64,000 bases of DNA from the NCBI GenBank assembly GCA_965199945.1, contig OZ241354.1, positions 1,364,001-1,428,000 of the forward strand, read 5' to 3'. The number at the start of each line of letters is the position of its first letter. Position 1 is the stretch's first letter. Below the pieces are notes generated by a model. That model was not told where the DNA came from, did not search any database, and saw only the letters and a list, made by a program, of their open reading frames with translations. This document shows, piece after piece, positions 51,607 to 61,368 of the stretch. The position numbers and the translations under genes are program-made. This DNA comes from VXYL01 sp965199945. Lineage in GTDB: Bacteria > Pseudomonadota > Gammaproteobacteria > Pseudomonadales > Azotimanducaceae.

Positions 51607-53907
51607 ATGTCCGCGATGCATGACGGCGCAACGTCGCTGGCGGCGGTTGGTTTGCCGCTGCCGGAGATTCCAGGCTACAGAATCCAACGCCTGATCGGCG
51701 CCGGCGCGTCGGCGCGGGTGTACCTCGCCGTGCAGCAGGCGCATCCGCGCCTCGTCGCCATCAAGCTCCTGTCGCCCGACGCCGCGGCGTCCCCGGAGGC
51801 GCGACGGCGCTTCGAGCGCGAAGCTGCGCTCGTCAAGCGTCTCGACCATCCGAACATCGTGCGCGTCTTCGACGCCGGTCTCGACGGCGAAACCCCGTAC
51901 TTGGCGATGGAATATCTGCGCGGCGGCGATCTGAACTCGAACCTGCGCGGCGGCCTGCACATGCAGAACGTGCTGAGGGTGGTCAAGGAGATCGCCTTCG
52001 CCTTGGACTACGCGCACGGCAAGGGCGTGGTTCACGGCGACGTAAAGCCGGAGAACATCCTCTTCAATGCCCAGGGCACGGCGCTGCTCGCGGACTTCGG
52101 CATCGCCACGGCGCTTGCCGGCCGGGCAGGGGAGGGCGATGGGCCGCGTCTCGCCACGCCGCCCTATGCCAGCCCGGAGCAGGTGCGCGGCGCCGCGCTC
52201 GACGGCCGCTCGGATTTCTTCAGTCTCGGCGTGGTGTTCTACGCCGCGCTCACTGGCCGAATGCCTTTCGGCAGCGGCGACGCGATGCGCGACGCCGCCT
52301 CGCGCTTGCCGTGGCAACCGTTGCCGGCCGCGCTCGGCGTCTTTCAGGAGATCATGCGCCGGTTCCTTTCGCCCGACCCGGCGGAGCGTTTCCAGACGGC
52401 TGGCGAGATCGTCGCCGCGCTGGACGCGGTGCGCTTGGACGGCGCCGTGCCGGATGCGGTCGTGCGCGTGGAAGCCGTAGGAGCGGGCGAAATCGAAGCC
52501 GCGATTGGCGACTTGCAGCAGCTGGACGACGCTGCCGGAACGCCGCGAGCCAGACTACGCGGACGCCGCTTGGCGGCGCTTGTGCTCGGCGGTCTGCTGG
52601 CGGTCGCCATGCTCGGCGGCGGCTATCTGGCCACCCGGCCGGGCGGCTTGACGCGGGCGCTGGCACTGGCCGGGCTGGCCGAGCATCCCGATGTCACCAG
52701 CGCCTGGGCCGAAGCGGAGGCGCTGCGCCTCGACCCCAACCAGAGCCTTGGCGTGATCGTGGCGGCGTATCGCCAAGTGCTGGCACGCGACGCTGGGCAT
52801 GGCGGCGCCGCGAACGCGGTTCTGGCGGCGCTGGAACAGTGGAAAGGCGATGCCGCGGCGGCGCTGGACTCGGGCGATGCGGACGTCGCGACGGCGAAAC
52901 TCGACGAACTGGCGGCAGTGGCGCCGGACGACCAGGACATCCCGCCGCTCCTCGACCGCTTGGACGACTTGCGCCACTCCGAGCGCCTGCTGGCGAACAT
53001 GCAGCGTTTGCTGGCGCGTTCGGGGCTGGACGACGTGCCTTCCGTGGAGACGGCCATCGTGGCCTACAAGGAGGTGCTGCGTTTGCGTCCGGGAAATGCC
53101 GAGGCGCAATCCGCCTTGCAGGACATCGCCATCCACTACGGCGCCTTGGCGGAGCGCGACGCGCGCAATCGCGACGTGGCGGCGGCCATGGAGAGTTTCG
53201 AGCGCGCGGTCGCGGCCATGGCCGAGTTCGACGGCGTGGCCTCGGTGCGCCGCACCCTCTCGGAGGCGGAAGCGGTGCAGGCGGAGATCAACGCACTGCT
53301 GCAGCAGGCCGCGGCGCTGCGGCAGGTCGGCGACCTCATCGCGCCGCCCAACGCCAACGCCGCCGAGACGTACCGCCGCGTGCTCGCCACCAAGCCCGAC
53401 GACGCGGTGGCCATCCAGGGCCTCGCGGAAGTGTCCGCGCAGGTCCTCGCCGACTTCCGCGACCTGCTGGAGCGGGGCGACATCGACGCCGCCCGCAGCA
53501 TGGCGGACCGCGCCGCGGCAGCCGCGCTGGGCGACGACCCGGTCGCCGAGATGCAGGCGCGCATCGGCGCCGAACTCGACCGCATCGACGCCCTGGCGGG
53601 GCATCTTGCCCAGGCCGAGGCGCTCTACGAGCAGGGCTACATCACCGGCCCGTCGCGGGAGGACAACGTCGTGGCGCATCTGCGCGAAGCGCTGCGCCTC
53701 GACCCGGACAACGCCGATGCGATCCGTCTGCTTTCGGTGGCCGCGACGCGGCTGGCGCGAGCCGCCGTGGAAGCGCGCGACGCCGGCCTGGTGGAAGAGG
53801 GGCTGCTGTATCTCGACCTCGCCCTTACCGTCACCCCCGGCATCGGACGCTGGCGCGAAATGCGCGAACGGTGGCAGACGGAAGTCGAGGAAGCAGGCCG
53901 GCAGTAG
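51607..53907 (+). CDS. Membrane Ser/Thr protein kinase with C-terminal repeat domain
   Basis: 766 residues. An N-terminal Hanks-type kinase: glycine loop IGAGASARVYLA (31-42), Lys53 in VAIKLL, catalytic loop VVHGDVKPENILF (about 142-154, HGD in place of HRD), LADFGIATAL and the APE-equivalent YASPEQVRGAALDGRSDFFSLG. A single membrane helix (LAALVLGGLLAVAMLGGGYLA, about 319-339) separates it from an about 420-residue, alanine-rich helical domain in the periplasm with TPR-like spacing. It should phosphorylate cytoplasmic proteins in response to an external signal. It is coupled to the exported MORN protein upstream. Confidence 0.9.
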   Translation: MSAMHDGATSLAAVGLPLPEIPGYRIQRLIGAGASARVYLAVQQAHPRLVAIKLLSPDAAASPEARRRFEREAALVKRLDHPNIVRVFDAGLDGETPYLAMEYLRGGDLNSNLRGGLHMQNVLRVVKEIAFALDYAHGKGVVHGDVKPENILFNAQGTALLADFGIATALAGRAGEGDGPRLATPPYASPEQVRGAALDGRSDFFSLGVVFYAALTGRMPFGSGDAMRDAASRLPWQPLPAALGVFQEIMRRFLSPDPAERFQTAGEIVAALDAVRLDGAVPDAVVRVEAVGAGEIEAAIGDLQQLDDAAGTPRARLRGRRLAALVLGGLLAVAMLGGGYLATRPGGLTRALALAGLAEHPDVTSAWAEAEALRLDPNQSLGVIVAAYRQVLARDAGHGGAANAVLAALEQWKGDAAAALDSGDADVATAKLDELAAVAPDDQDIPPLLDRLDDLRHSERLLANMQRLLARSGLDDVPSVETAIVAYKEVLRLRPGNAEAQSALQDIAIHYGALAERDARNRDVAAAMESFERAVAAMAEFDGVASVRRTLSEAEAVQAEINALLQQAAALRQVGDLIAPPNANAAETYRRVLATKPDDAVAIQGLAEVSAQVLADFRDLLERGDIDAARSMADRAAAAALGDDPVAEMQARIGAELDRIDALAGHLAQAEALYEQGYITGPSREDNVVAHLREALRLDPDNADAIRLLSVAATRLARAAVEARDAGLVEEGLLYLDLALTVTPGIGRWREMRERWQTEVEEAGRQ

Positions 53908-54145
53908 CCAAAGCGCGACCTCAGAGGGCGCAACGACCGCTGCAAGCAAACATGAGCAGCCTTCAAGTTTGTGGGCGCTAACTTGGAAACGCTTGTTGAA
54001 AGAGCCGCTGTTGGCGTTCGCCAACTTGAATCGTGCGCCAGGCTGGGTGTGGGCGGGAGCCTAAAGCCCGCGACCATCAAGGGCAGCGGTCGGATCGACT
54101 TCGCGCCCCGTATACTCGCCGGCGTAGCGTTGGTGGAGATGCCCT

Positions 54146-55054
54146 GTGGCAGCGATTCCCTTCAGGCGCGAGCTCGCGTTCGAGTACGGCGCGGTGGCGG
54201 CGGTATCGCCGCTGATTCGGCGCGTGGTCGCCCGCAACCCAGGGCCCTTCACGCTCTACGGCACCGGCACCTACATCGTCGGGCGCGGCGAGGTGGCGGT
54301 CATCGACCCAGGGCCGCCGGACGAGGCGCACATCGAGGCCATCCTTCGCGCCACCGCCGGCGAGACCATCACCCATATGCTGGTCACCCACACCCACATG
54401 GACCATTCGCCGGGCTGCCGGCTGCTCGCCGAACACTCCGACGCCCCGACCTACGGCTACGGGCGGCACGGCGCCGGCAAGATCGAACAGGGCGTGCAGG
54501 TGGAGGAGGGCGGCGACATGGATTTCGCGCCCGACGTTCGCTTGCGCGACGGCGAAACCGTGCAGGGCGACGGCTGGTCGGTGGAGTGCGTCTACACGCC
54601 GGGCCACACGTCGAACCACCTGTGCTTCGCGCTGCGCGAAGAGAACGCGCTCTTCAGCGGCGACCATGTGATGGGCTGGTCGACCAGCGTCGTCTCGCCC
54701 CCGGACGGCGACATGAAGAACTACATGGCGAGCCTGGAGAAGCTCCTGCAGCGCGACGACGCGGTCTACTGGCCCACCCACGGGCCGTCCATCGTCGATC
54801 CGAAGCCGCACGTGCGCGCCTTCGTCGCCCATCGCCGCGAGCGCGAAGACCAGATACGCGAATGCCTCGCTTCCGGCGCCGCGCGCATCGCCGACATGGT
54901 GCCGACGATGTACGCGGGCGTGGACAAGCGGCTGCACGGCGCGGCGGCGCGCAGCGTCTTCGCGGCCTTGGCCTACATGGTGGAGCGGGGCGAAGCGGCC
55001 TGCGAGGGCGACTTGGCCGTGGACGCGGTCTTCCGCCTCAGCGCGGCTTCCTAG
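54146..55054 (+). CDS. MBL-fold hydrolase (LACTB2-like)
   Basis: 302 residues from a GTG with GGAG upstream. Metallo-beta-lactamase motif THTHMDHSPG (HxHxDH, about residues 79-84), YTPGHTSNHLCF (metal His), FSGDHVMGW (metal-bridging Asp) and VYWPTHGPSI (last His). A C-terminal winged-helix-like domain (LASGAARIADMVPTMYAGVDKRLHGAAARSVFAAL) is typical of the LACTB2 branch. It could hydrolyse thioesters, RNA or lactones; the family is broad. It ends against a hairpin shared with the convergent PEBP gene. Confidence 0.85.
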   Translation: MAAIPFRRELAFEYGAVAAVSPLIRRVVARNPGPFTLYGTGTYIVGRGEVAVIDPGPPDEAHIEAILRATAGETITHMLVTHTHMDHSPGCRLLAEHSDAPTYGYGRHGAGKIEQGVQVEEGGDMDFAPDVRLRDGETVQGDGWSVECVYTPGHTSNHLCFALREENALFSGDHVMGWSTSVVSPPDGDMKNYMASLEKLLQRDDAVYWPTHGPSIVDPKPHVRAFVAHRREREDQIRECLASGAARIADMVPTMYAGVDKRLHGAAARSVFAALAYMVERGEAACEGDLAVDAVFRLSAAS

Positions 55055-55093
55055 CGCCCATTGACGCCGCGGCGGCGTCCGGTCCGATGGGCG
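55055..55093. terminator. Bidirectional hairpin between convergent genes
   Basis: CGCCCAT (55055-55061) pairs with ATGGGCG (55087-55093), enclosing a second helix GACGCC/GGCGTC (55063-55079). It fills the gap between the MBL and PEBP stop codons. No T run. Confidence 0.5.
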
Positions 55094-55094
55094 G

Positions 55095-55571
55095 CTAGCC
55101 GCGCTGGTAGGTGCCGACGAGTCGGTTCATGCCGACCACGTGCGGTTCGATTCGTTCCAGCAGTTCCCACAGCCCAAGCCCTGCTTCAAGGCCAAGCTCG
55201 GCGTCGAGGGCCAGCACCCAGAAATAGTAGCGGTGGACGCCGTGCCCCTCCGGCGGCATGGGCCCGCCGTAGCCGGGCTTGCCGAAATCGCTTTGCCCCT
55301 GGGTGTGGAGGTCGGTGCCCTCGGCGAGCCGCGTCTGCGTCCCCGGGATGTTGTAGAGCACCCAGTGGACGTAGCCGTAGTGCCCGGGCGTCACCAGGGG
55401 CGCGTCCGGGTCGTGGCAGACGACGGCGAATGCCTTCGTGCCGGCCGGCGCGTCGCTCCAGTGGAGTTCCGGAGAGACATCGACGCCCTCGCCGGTGTGC
55501 TTGCTCGGAATCGCGCCGCCGTCGGCGAAGGCGGGGCTGCGCAGCTGCATGGAAGACAAGGCGAAACCCAT
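55095..55571 (-). CDS. YbhB/YbcL-family (PEBP) protein
   Basis: 158 residues. Phosphatidylethanolamine-binding-protein fold: SPELHWSDAPAGTKAFAVVCHDPDAP (DPDxP anion pocket), YVHWVLYNIPGT (GxHxx-like HWV), GYGGPMPPEGHGVHRYYFWVLALD. No signal peptide, so cytoplasmic. In Escherichia coli relatives YbhB and YbcL no catalytic activity is fixed; ligand binding is assumed. Divergent from the autotransporter gene. Confidence 0.88.
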   Translation of the reverse strand: MGFALSSMQLRSPAFADGGAIPSKHTGEGVDVSPELHWSDAPAGTKAFAVVCHDPDAPLVTPGHYGYVHWVLYNIPGTQTRLAEGTDLHTQGQSDFGKPGYGGPMPPEGHGVHRYYFWVLALDAELGLEAGLGLWELLERIEPHVVGMNRLVGTYQRG

Positions 55572-55824
55572 CGGAATGAACCTCTTGCGTCAAGAATCGA
55601 CGCCAAGCATATGCGATGCCCGGCGCCGGCACACGCCGCCCTCGCCACTGCGCGAGAGGTCGTGCGGAATCGCGGCGCGAACGCATGAAAACACGCCGTC
55701 GAAGGTTCTTGCCATCTCGTTGCGCCACTGTGCTACTCTCGGCGCGTTCGCACGTCAGGGATGGCGCGCGCCGAGGGACGGCGCGAGCAAGTGCGAGCCG
55801 CCATCGCCGTCACAGGGAGGTGAT

Positions 55825-58800
55825 ATGGTCAGGGGCGTTCTGGCGCTGGAGAGGCTGCGCCGTGGGAGTGCGCAGCGCAAGCGCGTCTCCCGCATGTCGC
55901 TGCGCACGCTGGTGCTGGCGATCTTCGCCCTGATCGGCGACGCCGCCTACGCGGCATTCGAAGAATTCGTAATCACCTCCGATCCCGGCGACGGCTACTA
56001 CGCCGCCGGCGACGCCATCGACATCCGCGCCGACTTCGACGAGACGGTGGAGGCGCACAACGACCCCGAGCTGAAGTTGCGGTTGACCGTCGGCACGGCG
56101 CAGCGGTTGGCCACTGCCCCGCCCCCAGAACAGGCATCGACGCCCATCACCACGGCAACCAGCACGCCAGTGTCGGCGCGCAGTTTCACCTTCCGCTACG
56201 TCGTGCAGGACCGCGACCAGGACGCGGACGGCATCAGCGTTGCCGCCGGCGCCTTCGTCGACGGCCACTTCGAGTACCCGACGACCAATGCCCGCGTCAA
56301 CGTGGCGGCGGCGATGCTGGCCCCGCAGCTCCTCCATCGCGTCGACGCCGTTCGCCCCGAGGTCGTGGACGTCGTCGTGACGTCCGACCCCGGCGCCGAC
56401 AACACCTACGGCATCGGCGACCACATCGAAATCGAGGTGAACTTCGACGAGGACATCAGCGTCGAAGGCCGGCCTCAGCTTCACCTCTCTGTGGGAACCA
56501 ACACGCCAGGCGCCCGCCGCCCGGGACCGCTTACGAGACGGGCGACGCTGGTCAGAACGCTAGCCAGACGACTCGTCTTCCGCTATGTCGTCCAGGGCGG
56601 CGACGAGGATGGCGACGGCGTGCGCATCGACGCCAACGCGCTGCGCGGGGGAACCATCGAGGACGTGGCCGGCAATCCGGCGCGACGCGCGTTCGCGGCA
56701 GTGACCGCGGCCGGCCACAACGTGGACGGCGTCGGGCCCTCGGTGCAGGGCGTCGAAATCGTCGGCGGGCCCGCACGGGGGAATACCTACGGACGTGGAG
56801 AAGCCATCGTCGTGGAAGTAACCTTCGCCGACGGCAGCGCGGCCGGAGACCAGTCCGTCTACCTCAATGCTTGCGGCGCTGGCGAGCCGTCGCTCGACCT
56901 GTCCATCGGCGCCAACAACCGGCGGGCTCAATACGTCACCGGCAGCGGCACCGCGCGGCTGGTCTTCCGCTACACGGTGCTCGCCCAGGACGAAGACGCG
57001 GACGGCATCAGCATTGCGGCGGACGCCTTGCGTACTGGCGGATGCGTCGGAGACGCGACCGGGAACTCTCTCGCCGACCCAACGCGCATCGTTCCCGTGC
57101 AGCAGCAGGCACGCCACCGCGTGGACGGCGGATTCGTCACGCCGGCCGCGACTGGCGTCCGCATTCTTTCAGAGCCGCCTTCGGGCCAGGATGGGAACTA
57201 CCGCCTTGGCGACGAGATGCGGTTCGCCGTGGATTTCAACGTGCCGGTGCATGCGCGCGTCGACGCCGACGACGAGTCGGCGCAGCTGGTCTTCGCCATC
57301 GGCGGGCGCGACGCCAGGGCGACCCTCGTGGGCGGGGGCGGCACGAGGACGCTGATGTTCCGCTACGTGGTGCGCGCCGGAGACGCGGACGACGACGGCA
57401 TCAGCATCGCGCCCAATGCCTTGGACGGCGGCGTGATCCAGGATGCCGACGGCAACAACGTCGTGCGCAGAACCGTCGGCCTTGGAAGCGACGGCGACCA
57501 CAAAGTGGACGCCGTTCGTCCCGCTGCGTTGCGCGATGGACTCGCGATCAGTTCCCGCGGCCCATACGGCCTCGGCGAGCCGATCGCCATCGACGTCCGC
57601 TTGAACGAACGGGTGTGGGTCACCGAATCCGACAACGACCAGCTGGAGCTGGTGCTTTCCATCGGCCAGCGTTCCCGAGCCGCCCGCTTCATCGGCGGCA
57701 GCGGCACGTCGACGTTGCGTTTCCGCTACATCGTACGACGCGGAGATTCCGACCCCGACGGCGTCAGCATCGGCCCTAACGCCCTAGTCGGCGGCACCGT
57801 CACCGACGCGGCCGGCAACACATGGACCCAGGAGGACCGGCGGTTGCCGCCGTTGCCCGCGCGGAGCCAGCAGCGCGTCGACGCGAGCCTCGGCGACGAC
57901 GGCGATCCGATGATTGAGGAAGTGCGATTCACTGGCCGCACGGGCACGCGAATGCACTACGGGCTAGGCGAGGTCATTCGCGTTGAGGTGGCCTTCAACG
58001 AGACGGTCTACGCTTCCGGCTCGCCAACGCTCGCTTTGGAAATCGGCGCCGCGTTGCGTCGAGCGCAACTGGGCGACGGGAGCGGCAGCGACACGTTGGA
58101 GTTCCGCTATACGGTGCAGGCCAACGACCGCGACGCCGATGGCGTGACGATCGGCCCAGACGCCTTGTCTGGGGGCACGATCGTCGATGCGGCTGGCAAC
58201 GAGGCCGCGCGCGAATTCGATCCGGTCTCCGCGCAGGAATCGCGGATCAGGGTGGACGGCATCGCACCGGTCGCGGTGACGGTGGACGTCACGTCGAGAC
58301 CGAGGGTTGCCAGGAGCGGCTACGGCGTCGGCGAAGAGATCAGGGTCCAGGTGGAGTTCGCGGAATCGGTGTACGTCACGGAGACCGGCGGCGAGCTGCA
58401 GCTGGTTCTCTCGGTCGGCGAGCACTCGCGCTACGCCAGCTATGTGACCGGCAGCGGCAGCGACACGCTGGAGTTCGCCTACGTCGTGCAGACCGGCGAC
58501 TTCGACGACGACGGCATCAGCATCGCCCCCGACGCGCTTGTCGGCGGGCTGATCGAAGACGGCGCCGGGAACGATTGGGGCGAGACGCAACGCCGTCTGC
58601 CGCCGACGGCGGAGGACCGCGACCATCGGGTCGACGGCGGCGGCGGTGGGGCCATACCAGCAGTGGAGAGCGTGGAGATCGGCTCCAGACCTCTGCGGAG
58701 CGGCAAATACCGCCTCGGGGAAGACATCGACGTCGAAGTGGAGTTCGACGACACGGTGTACGTGGTGGAGGCGAGCGAGCTTGAATTGCGGCTTTCGGTC

Positions 58801-61152
58801 GGCGAGCACACGCGGCGCGCCGCATACGTGGACGGCAGCGGCACCGACAAGCTGCGCTTCCGCTACACGGTGCAGGACGGCGACTACGACGGCGACGGCA
58901 TCAGCATCGGCGCCGGCGCACTCGTCGGCGGCACGATCCAAGACGCTGGCGGCAATCCCGCGCGGCGGGAGTTCGCTGCCTTGGCGGCCGATTCCAGGCA
59001 CAAGGTGGATGCCCGCCGTCCGGCAGCCACCGCGGCCACGATTGCCAGCACGCCGTTCCGCGGCGACACCTACCGCGTCGGCGAGAACATTGACGTGGAC
59101 GTCGTGTTCAACGAGCCGGTGCGGACCGGCGGCGACGAGGAGCTGCTGCTGACCGTCGGGGAAGAGAGCAAGGCGGCGGGTTTGGTGGAAATCTCCAACG
59201 GCAGACGCACATTGACGTTCCGCTACCGCGTGCAGCGCGACGACGAAGACGCGAACGGCATCGCCATCGCCGCCGATGCGCTGCGCGGCGACGACCTCGT
59301 CGACGACGACGGCAACCCGGCGGTTCTCGCGTTGACGGCGCTTGCCGACCAGGCCGCGCACAAGGTGGACGGCACGCCGGTGGCAAGCGCCTTCGAGGTG
59401 GTGCCGCTGACGCTTGGCCAAGCCCCCTTGGTGCTCGACCTCGGGCAATTGCTGGCCGAGTTGGACATCTACTTCGCCGGCCAGTTCGCGCCGCCGCGCA
59501 ACACGTTGCCTGATGCGGTGACGGCGGAAATCTCCGGCCGACGGCTGGTGCTCACGCCGCGCACGGAGGGCAGGGCGGAAGTGCTGGTGACGGACAGCGA
59601 CTGCGGCCTCGCCGACGAGGTCTGCGCCATCGCGCTGGCCTTCGTGGTGACCGTACAGGCGACTCCCGCCGAAGTGGCGGTGCTCAAGGAGTCGCTGGCG
59701 GCGGTGGGTCGCAGCCTGATGGCCGGCGCCGCGAACACGATTGGCGCGCGCTTGGAGATGTCGAAGTACGGGCCCCATGCGATCCCCGGCGGGCGTCGCT
59801 TCGCGCCCCATGCGTTGGACGGCGACGCTACGGCGCAGACCGCCGGCGCCGATCCGTTCCGCCTCAGCGCCGACGCTGGCGATCCGCTGCGCGCCGGTGT
59901 GCATTGGCCGCAACGCGTGCAGAATCTGGCGCCGTCGCAGCTGCTGCGCGGCACGGCCTTCGAGATGCCCCTCGTCGGCGGCAGTCGGGGTCGATCGTCG
60001 TGGGCATTGTGGGGCGCTGGCGACTACCAGACCGTGGCCGGCAAGCCGGATCAAGGCAGCTACGACGCCGAAGTGGCAAGCGTCTACCTCGGCCTCGACG
60101 GGCGCGGCGATTCCTGGGTCGCTGGCGGCGCGGTGTCGCGCACGCGGGCGGAAGCCGATTACGGCTACAGCGCAGCCGCCGACAGCGTCGGCGCCGTCTC
60201 CGGCAAGGGAACGGTGACGACCGATCTGACCGCGTTCCACCCCTACGTGCAGTGGTCTCTCGGCAGGAAAGGGCAGGCCTGGCTGATGGGCGGCTTCGGC
60301 ACCGGCGAAGCCGAGCTGGAACGCGAAGGCTCGGCCGCACCGGCGCCAAGCGACGTCTCCATGACCATGGGCATGGCCGGCATGCGTCTCGAACTGGGCC
60401 GCCCCGGCGGCCTCGACTTCGCCATGCGCGGCGACATCGGCACCACCGAACTGGAGACGGAAGACGGCGTTCGCGCCTTGGACGACATCGCCGTGAGCAC
60501 GCAGCGCGCGCGCATCGGGGTGGAAGCGTCGCTGCCCCTGGTGATCGAAGGCGGCAGCGCCCTCACGCCGTTCGTGGACGTCGGCGCGCGCGTGGACGAA
60601 GGCGACGGCGAGACGGGCAACGGCGTGGAAGTCGCCGCCGGCGTCCGCTACGGCGGCAAGACGGTGCGCTTCGAGGCCAAAGCGCGGCAATTGGTGATGC
60701 ACGACGCCGAGGAATACGAGGAGAGCGGCGCGTCGGCCACGCTGGTGGTTGCCCCCGGCAGCAACGGCCGCGGCTTGAGCCTCTCGGTCGCTCCGCGCTG
60801 GGGCGCCGCCGCCGATGCCACGGACGCGCTGTGGCGACGGGGCGATGCGTTTTCCGCCGCCAACGCCGCGCGCGAGGCGGCGCGAGGATTCCAGGACGAA
60901 GACGTGCGCTGGGGCGTCGCCGGGCGCATCGGCTACGGCATGCCGTTGAAGCAGCGCAAAGGCACCGTGACGCCGTTCGGGGAAGTGGACATGGCCAGCG
61001 CCGAACAGCAGCGCACGCGGGTCGGCGTCAAGTACGCCATCGACCGCCTTGGCGGCGACGGCGCGATTCAGTTCGAGTTCTCCGGCGAGCGCGTGGAACG
61101 AGCGCGCGGCACGGAACATCGGTTCTCCGTCACGGCCCAGGGACGGTTCTAG
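55825..61152 (+). CDS. Large repeat autotransporter-like surface protein
   Basis: 1775 residues from ATG 55825 (GGGAGGTGAT before it); a second start at 55894 would give the same signal peptide, SLRTLVLAIFALIGDAAYA. Nine tandem domains of about 115-130 residues follow (roughly 45-1180), each with YGLGEVIRVEVAF-like, GSGTDKLRFRYTVQ-like, DxDxDGI(S/T)I and GGxIxDAAGN motifs, ending HKVDG; they resemble Ig/cadherin-like adhesin units, and the DxDxDG could bind calcium. After a linker comes a C-terminal beta-barrel of about 300 residues (SSWALWGAGDYQTV ... HRFSVTAQGRF, terminal Phe), typical of outer-membrane export. Role: probable adhesin. Confidence 0.85.
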   Translation: MVRGVLALERLRRGSAQRKRVSRMSLRTLVLAIFALIGDAAYAAFEEFVITSDPGDGYYAAGDAIDIRADFDETVEAHNDPELKLRLTVGTAQRLATAPPPEQASTPITTATSTPVSARSFTFRYVVQDRDQDADGISVAAGAFVDGHFEYPTTNARVNVAAAMLAPQLLHRVDAVRPEVVDVVVTSDPGADNTYGIGDHIEIEVNFDEDISVEGRPQLHLSVGTNTPGARRPGPLTRRATLVRTLARRLVFRYVVQGGDEDGDGVRIDANALRGGTIEDVAGNPARRAFAAVTAAGHNVDGVGPSVQGVEIVGGPARGNTYGRGEAIVVEVTFADGSAAGDQSVYLNACGAGEPSLDLSIGANNRRAQYVTGSGTARLVFRYTVLAQDEDADGISIAADALRTGGCVGDATGNSLADPTRIVPVQQQARHRVDGGFVTPAATGVRILSEPPSGQDGNYRLGDEMRFAVDFNVPVHARVDADDESAQLVFAIGGRDARATLVGGGGTRTLMFRYVVRAGDADDDGISIAPNALDGGVIQDADGNNVVRRTVGLGSDGDHKVDAVRPAALRDGLAISSRGPYGLGEPIAIDVRLNERVWVTESDNDQLELVLSIGQRSRAARFIGGSGTSTLRFRYIVRRGDSDPDGVSIGPNALVGGTVTDAAGNTWTQEDRRLPPLPARSQQRVDASLGDDGDPMIEEVRFTGRTGTRMHYGLGEVIRVEVAFNETVYASGSPTLALEIGAALRRAQLGDGSGSDTLEFRYTVQANDRDADGVTIGPDALSGGTIVDAAGNEAAREFDPVSAQESRIRVDGIAPVAVTVDVTSRPRVARSGYGVGEEIRVQVEFAESVYVTETGGELQLVLSVGEHSRYASYVTGSGSDTLEFAYVVQTGDFDDDGISIAPDALVGGLIEDGAGNDWGETQRRLPPTAEDRDHRVDGGGGGAIPAVESVEIGSRPLRSGKYRLGEDIDVEVEFDDTVYVVEASELELRLSVGEHTRRAAYVDGSGTDKLRFRYTVQDGDYDGDGISIGAGALVGGTIQDAGGNPARREFAALAADSRHKVDARRPAATAATIASTPFRGDTYRVGENIDVDVVFNEPVRTGGDEELLLTVGEESKAAGLVEISNGRRTLTFRYRVQRDDEDANGIAIAADALRGDDLVDDDGNPAVLALTALADQAAHKVDGTPVASAFEVVPLTLGQAPLVLDLGQLLAELDIYFAGQFAPPRNTLPDAVTAEISGRRLVLTPRTEGRAEVLVTDSDCGLADEVCAIALAFVVTVQATPAEVAVLKESLAAVGRSLMAGAANTIGARLEMSKYGPHAIPGGRRFAPHALDGDATAQTAGADPFRLSADAGDPLRAGVHWPQRVQNLAPSQLLRGTAFEMPLVGGSRGRSSWALWGAGDYQTVAGKPDQGSYDAEVASVYLGLDGRGDSWVAGGAVSRTRAEADYGYSAAADSVGAVSGKGTVTTDLTAFHPYVQWSLGRKGQAWLMGGFGTGEAELEREGSAAPAPSDVSMTMGMAGMRLELGRPGGLDFAMRGDIGTTELETEDGVRALDDIAVSTQRARIGVEASLPLVIEGGSALTPFVDVGARVDEGDGETGNGVEVAAGVRYGGKTVRFEAKARQLVMHDAEEYEESGASATLVVAPGSNGRGLSLSVAPRWGAAADATDALWRRGDAFSAANAAREAARGFQDEDVRWGVAGRIGYGMPLKQRKGTVTPFGEVDMASAEQQRTRVGVKYAIDRLGGDGAIQFEFSGERVERARGTEHRFSVTAQGRF

Positions 61153-61368
61153 CGTCGAACCGCTGGAAGAGGGCGCCGGCACCCGCCGGTCCGTCCCTCG
61201 TGCCGTGGTCGGGGCAGGCATTCCAACGTCGCCGCCGCAACGGAGTAAGATAGGCCGCAAGAGGCGTCTTCGGCGGCGCGATTCTGTTGGCTTGCGCCGC
61301 GAAGAGGCGGGCGGATGCCGTTGCGCCTTCGCTGGCCAGCCCTCGAGCAACTCGGAATGGAGCAACGC

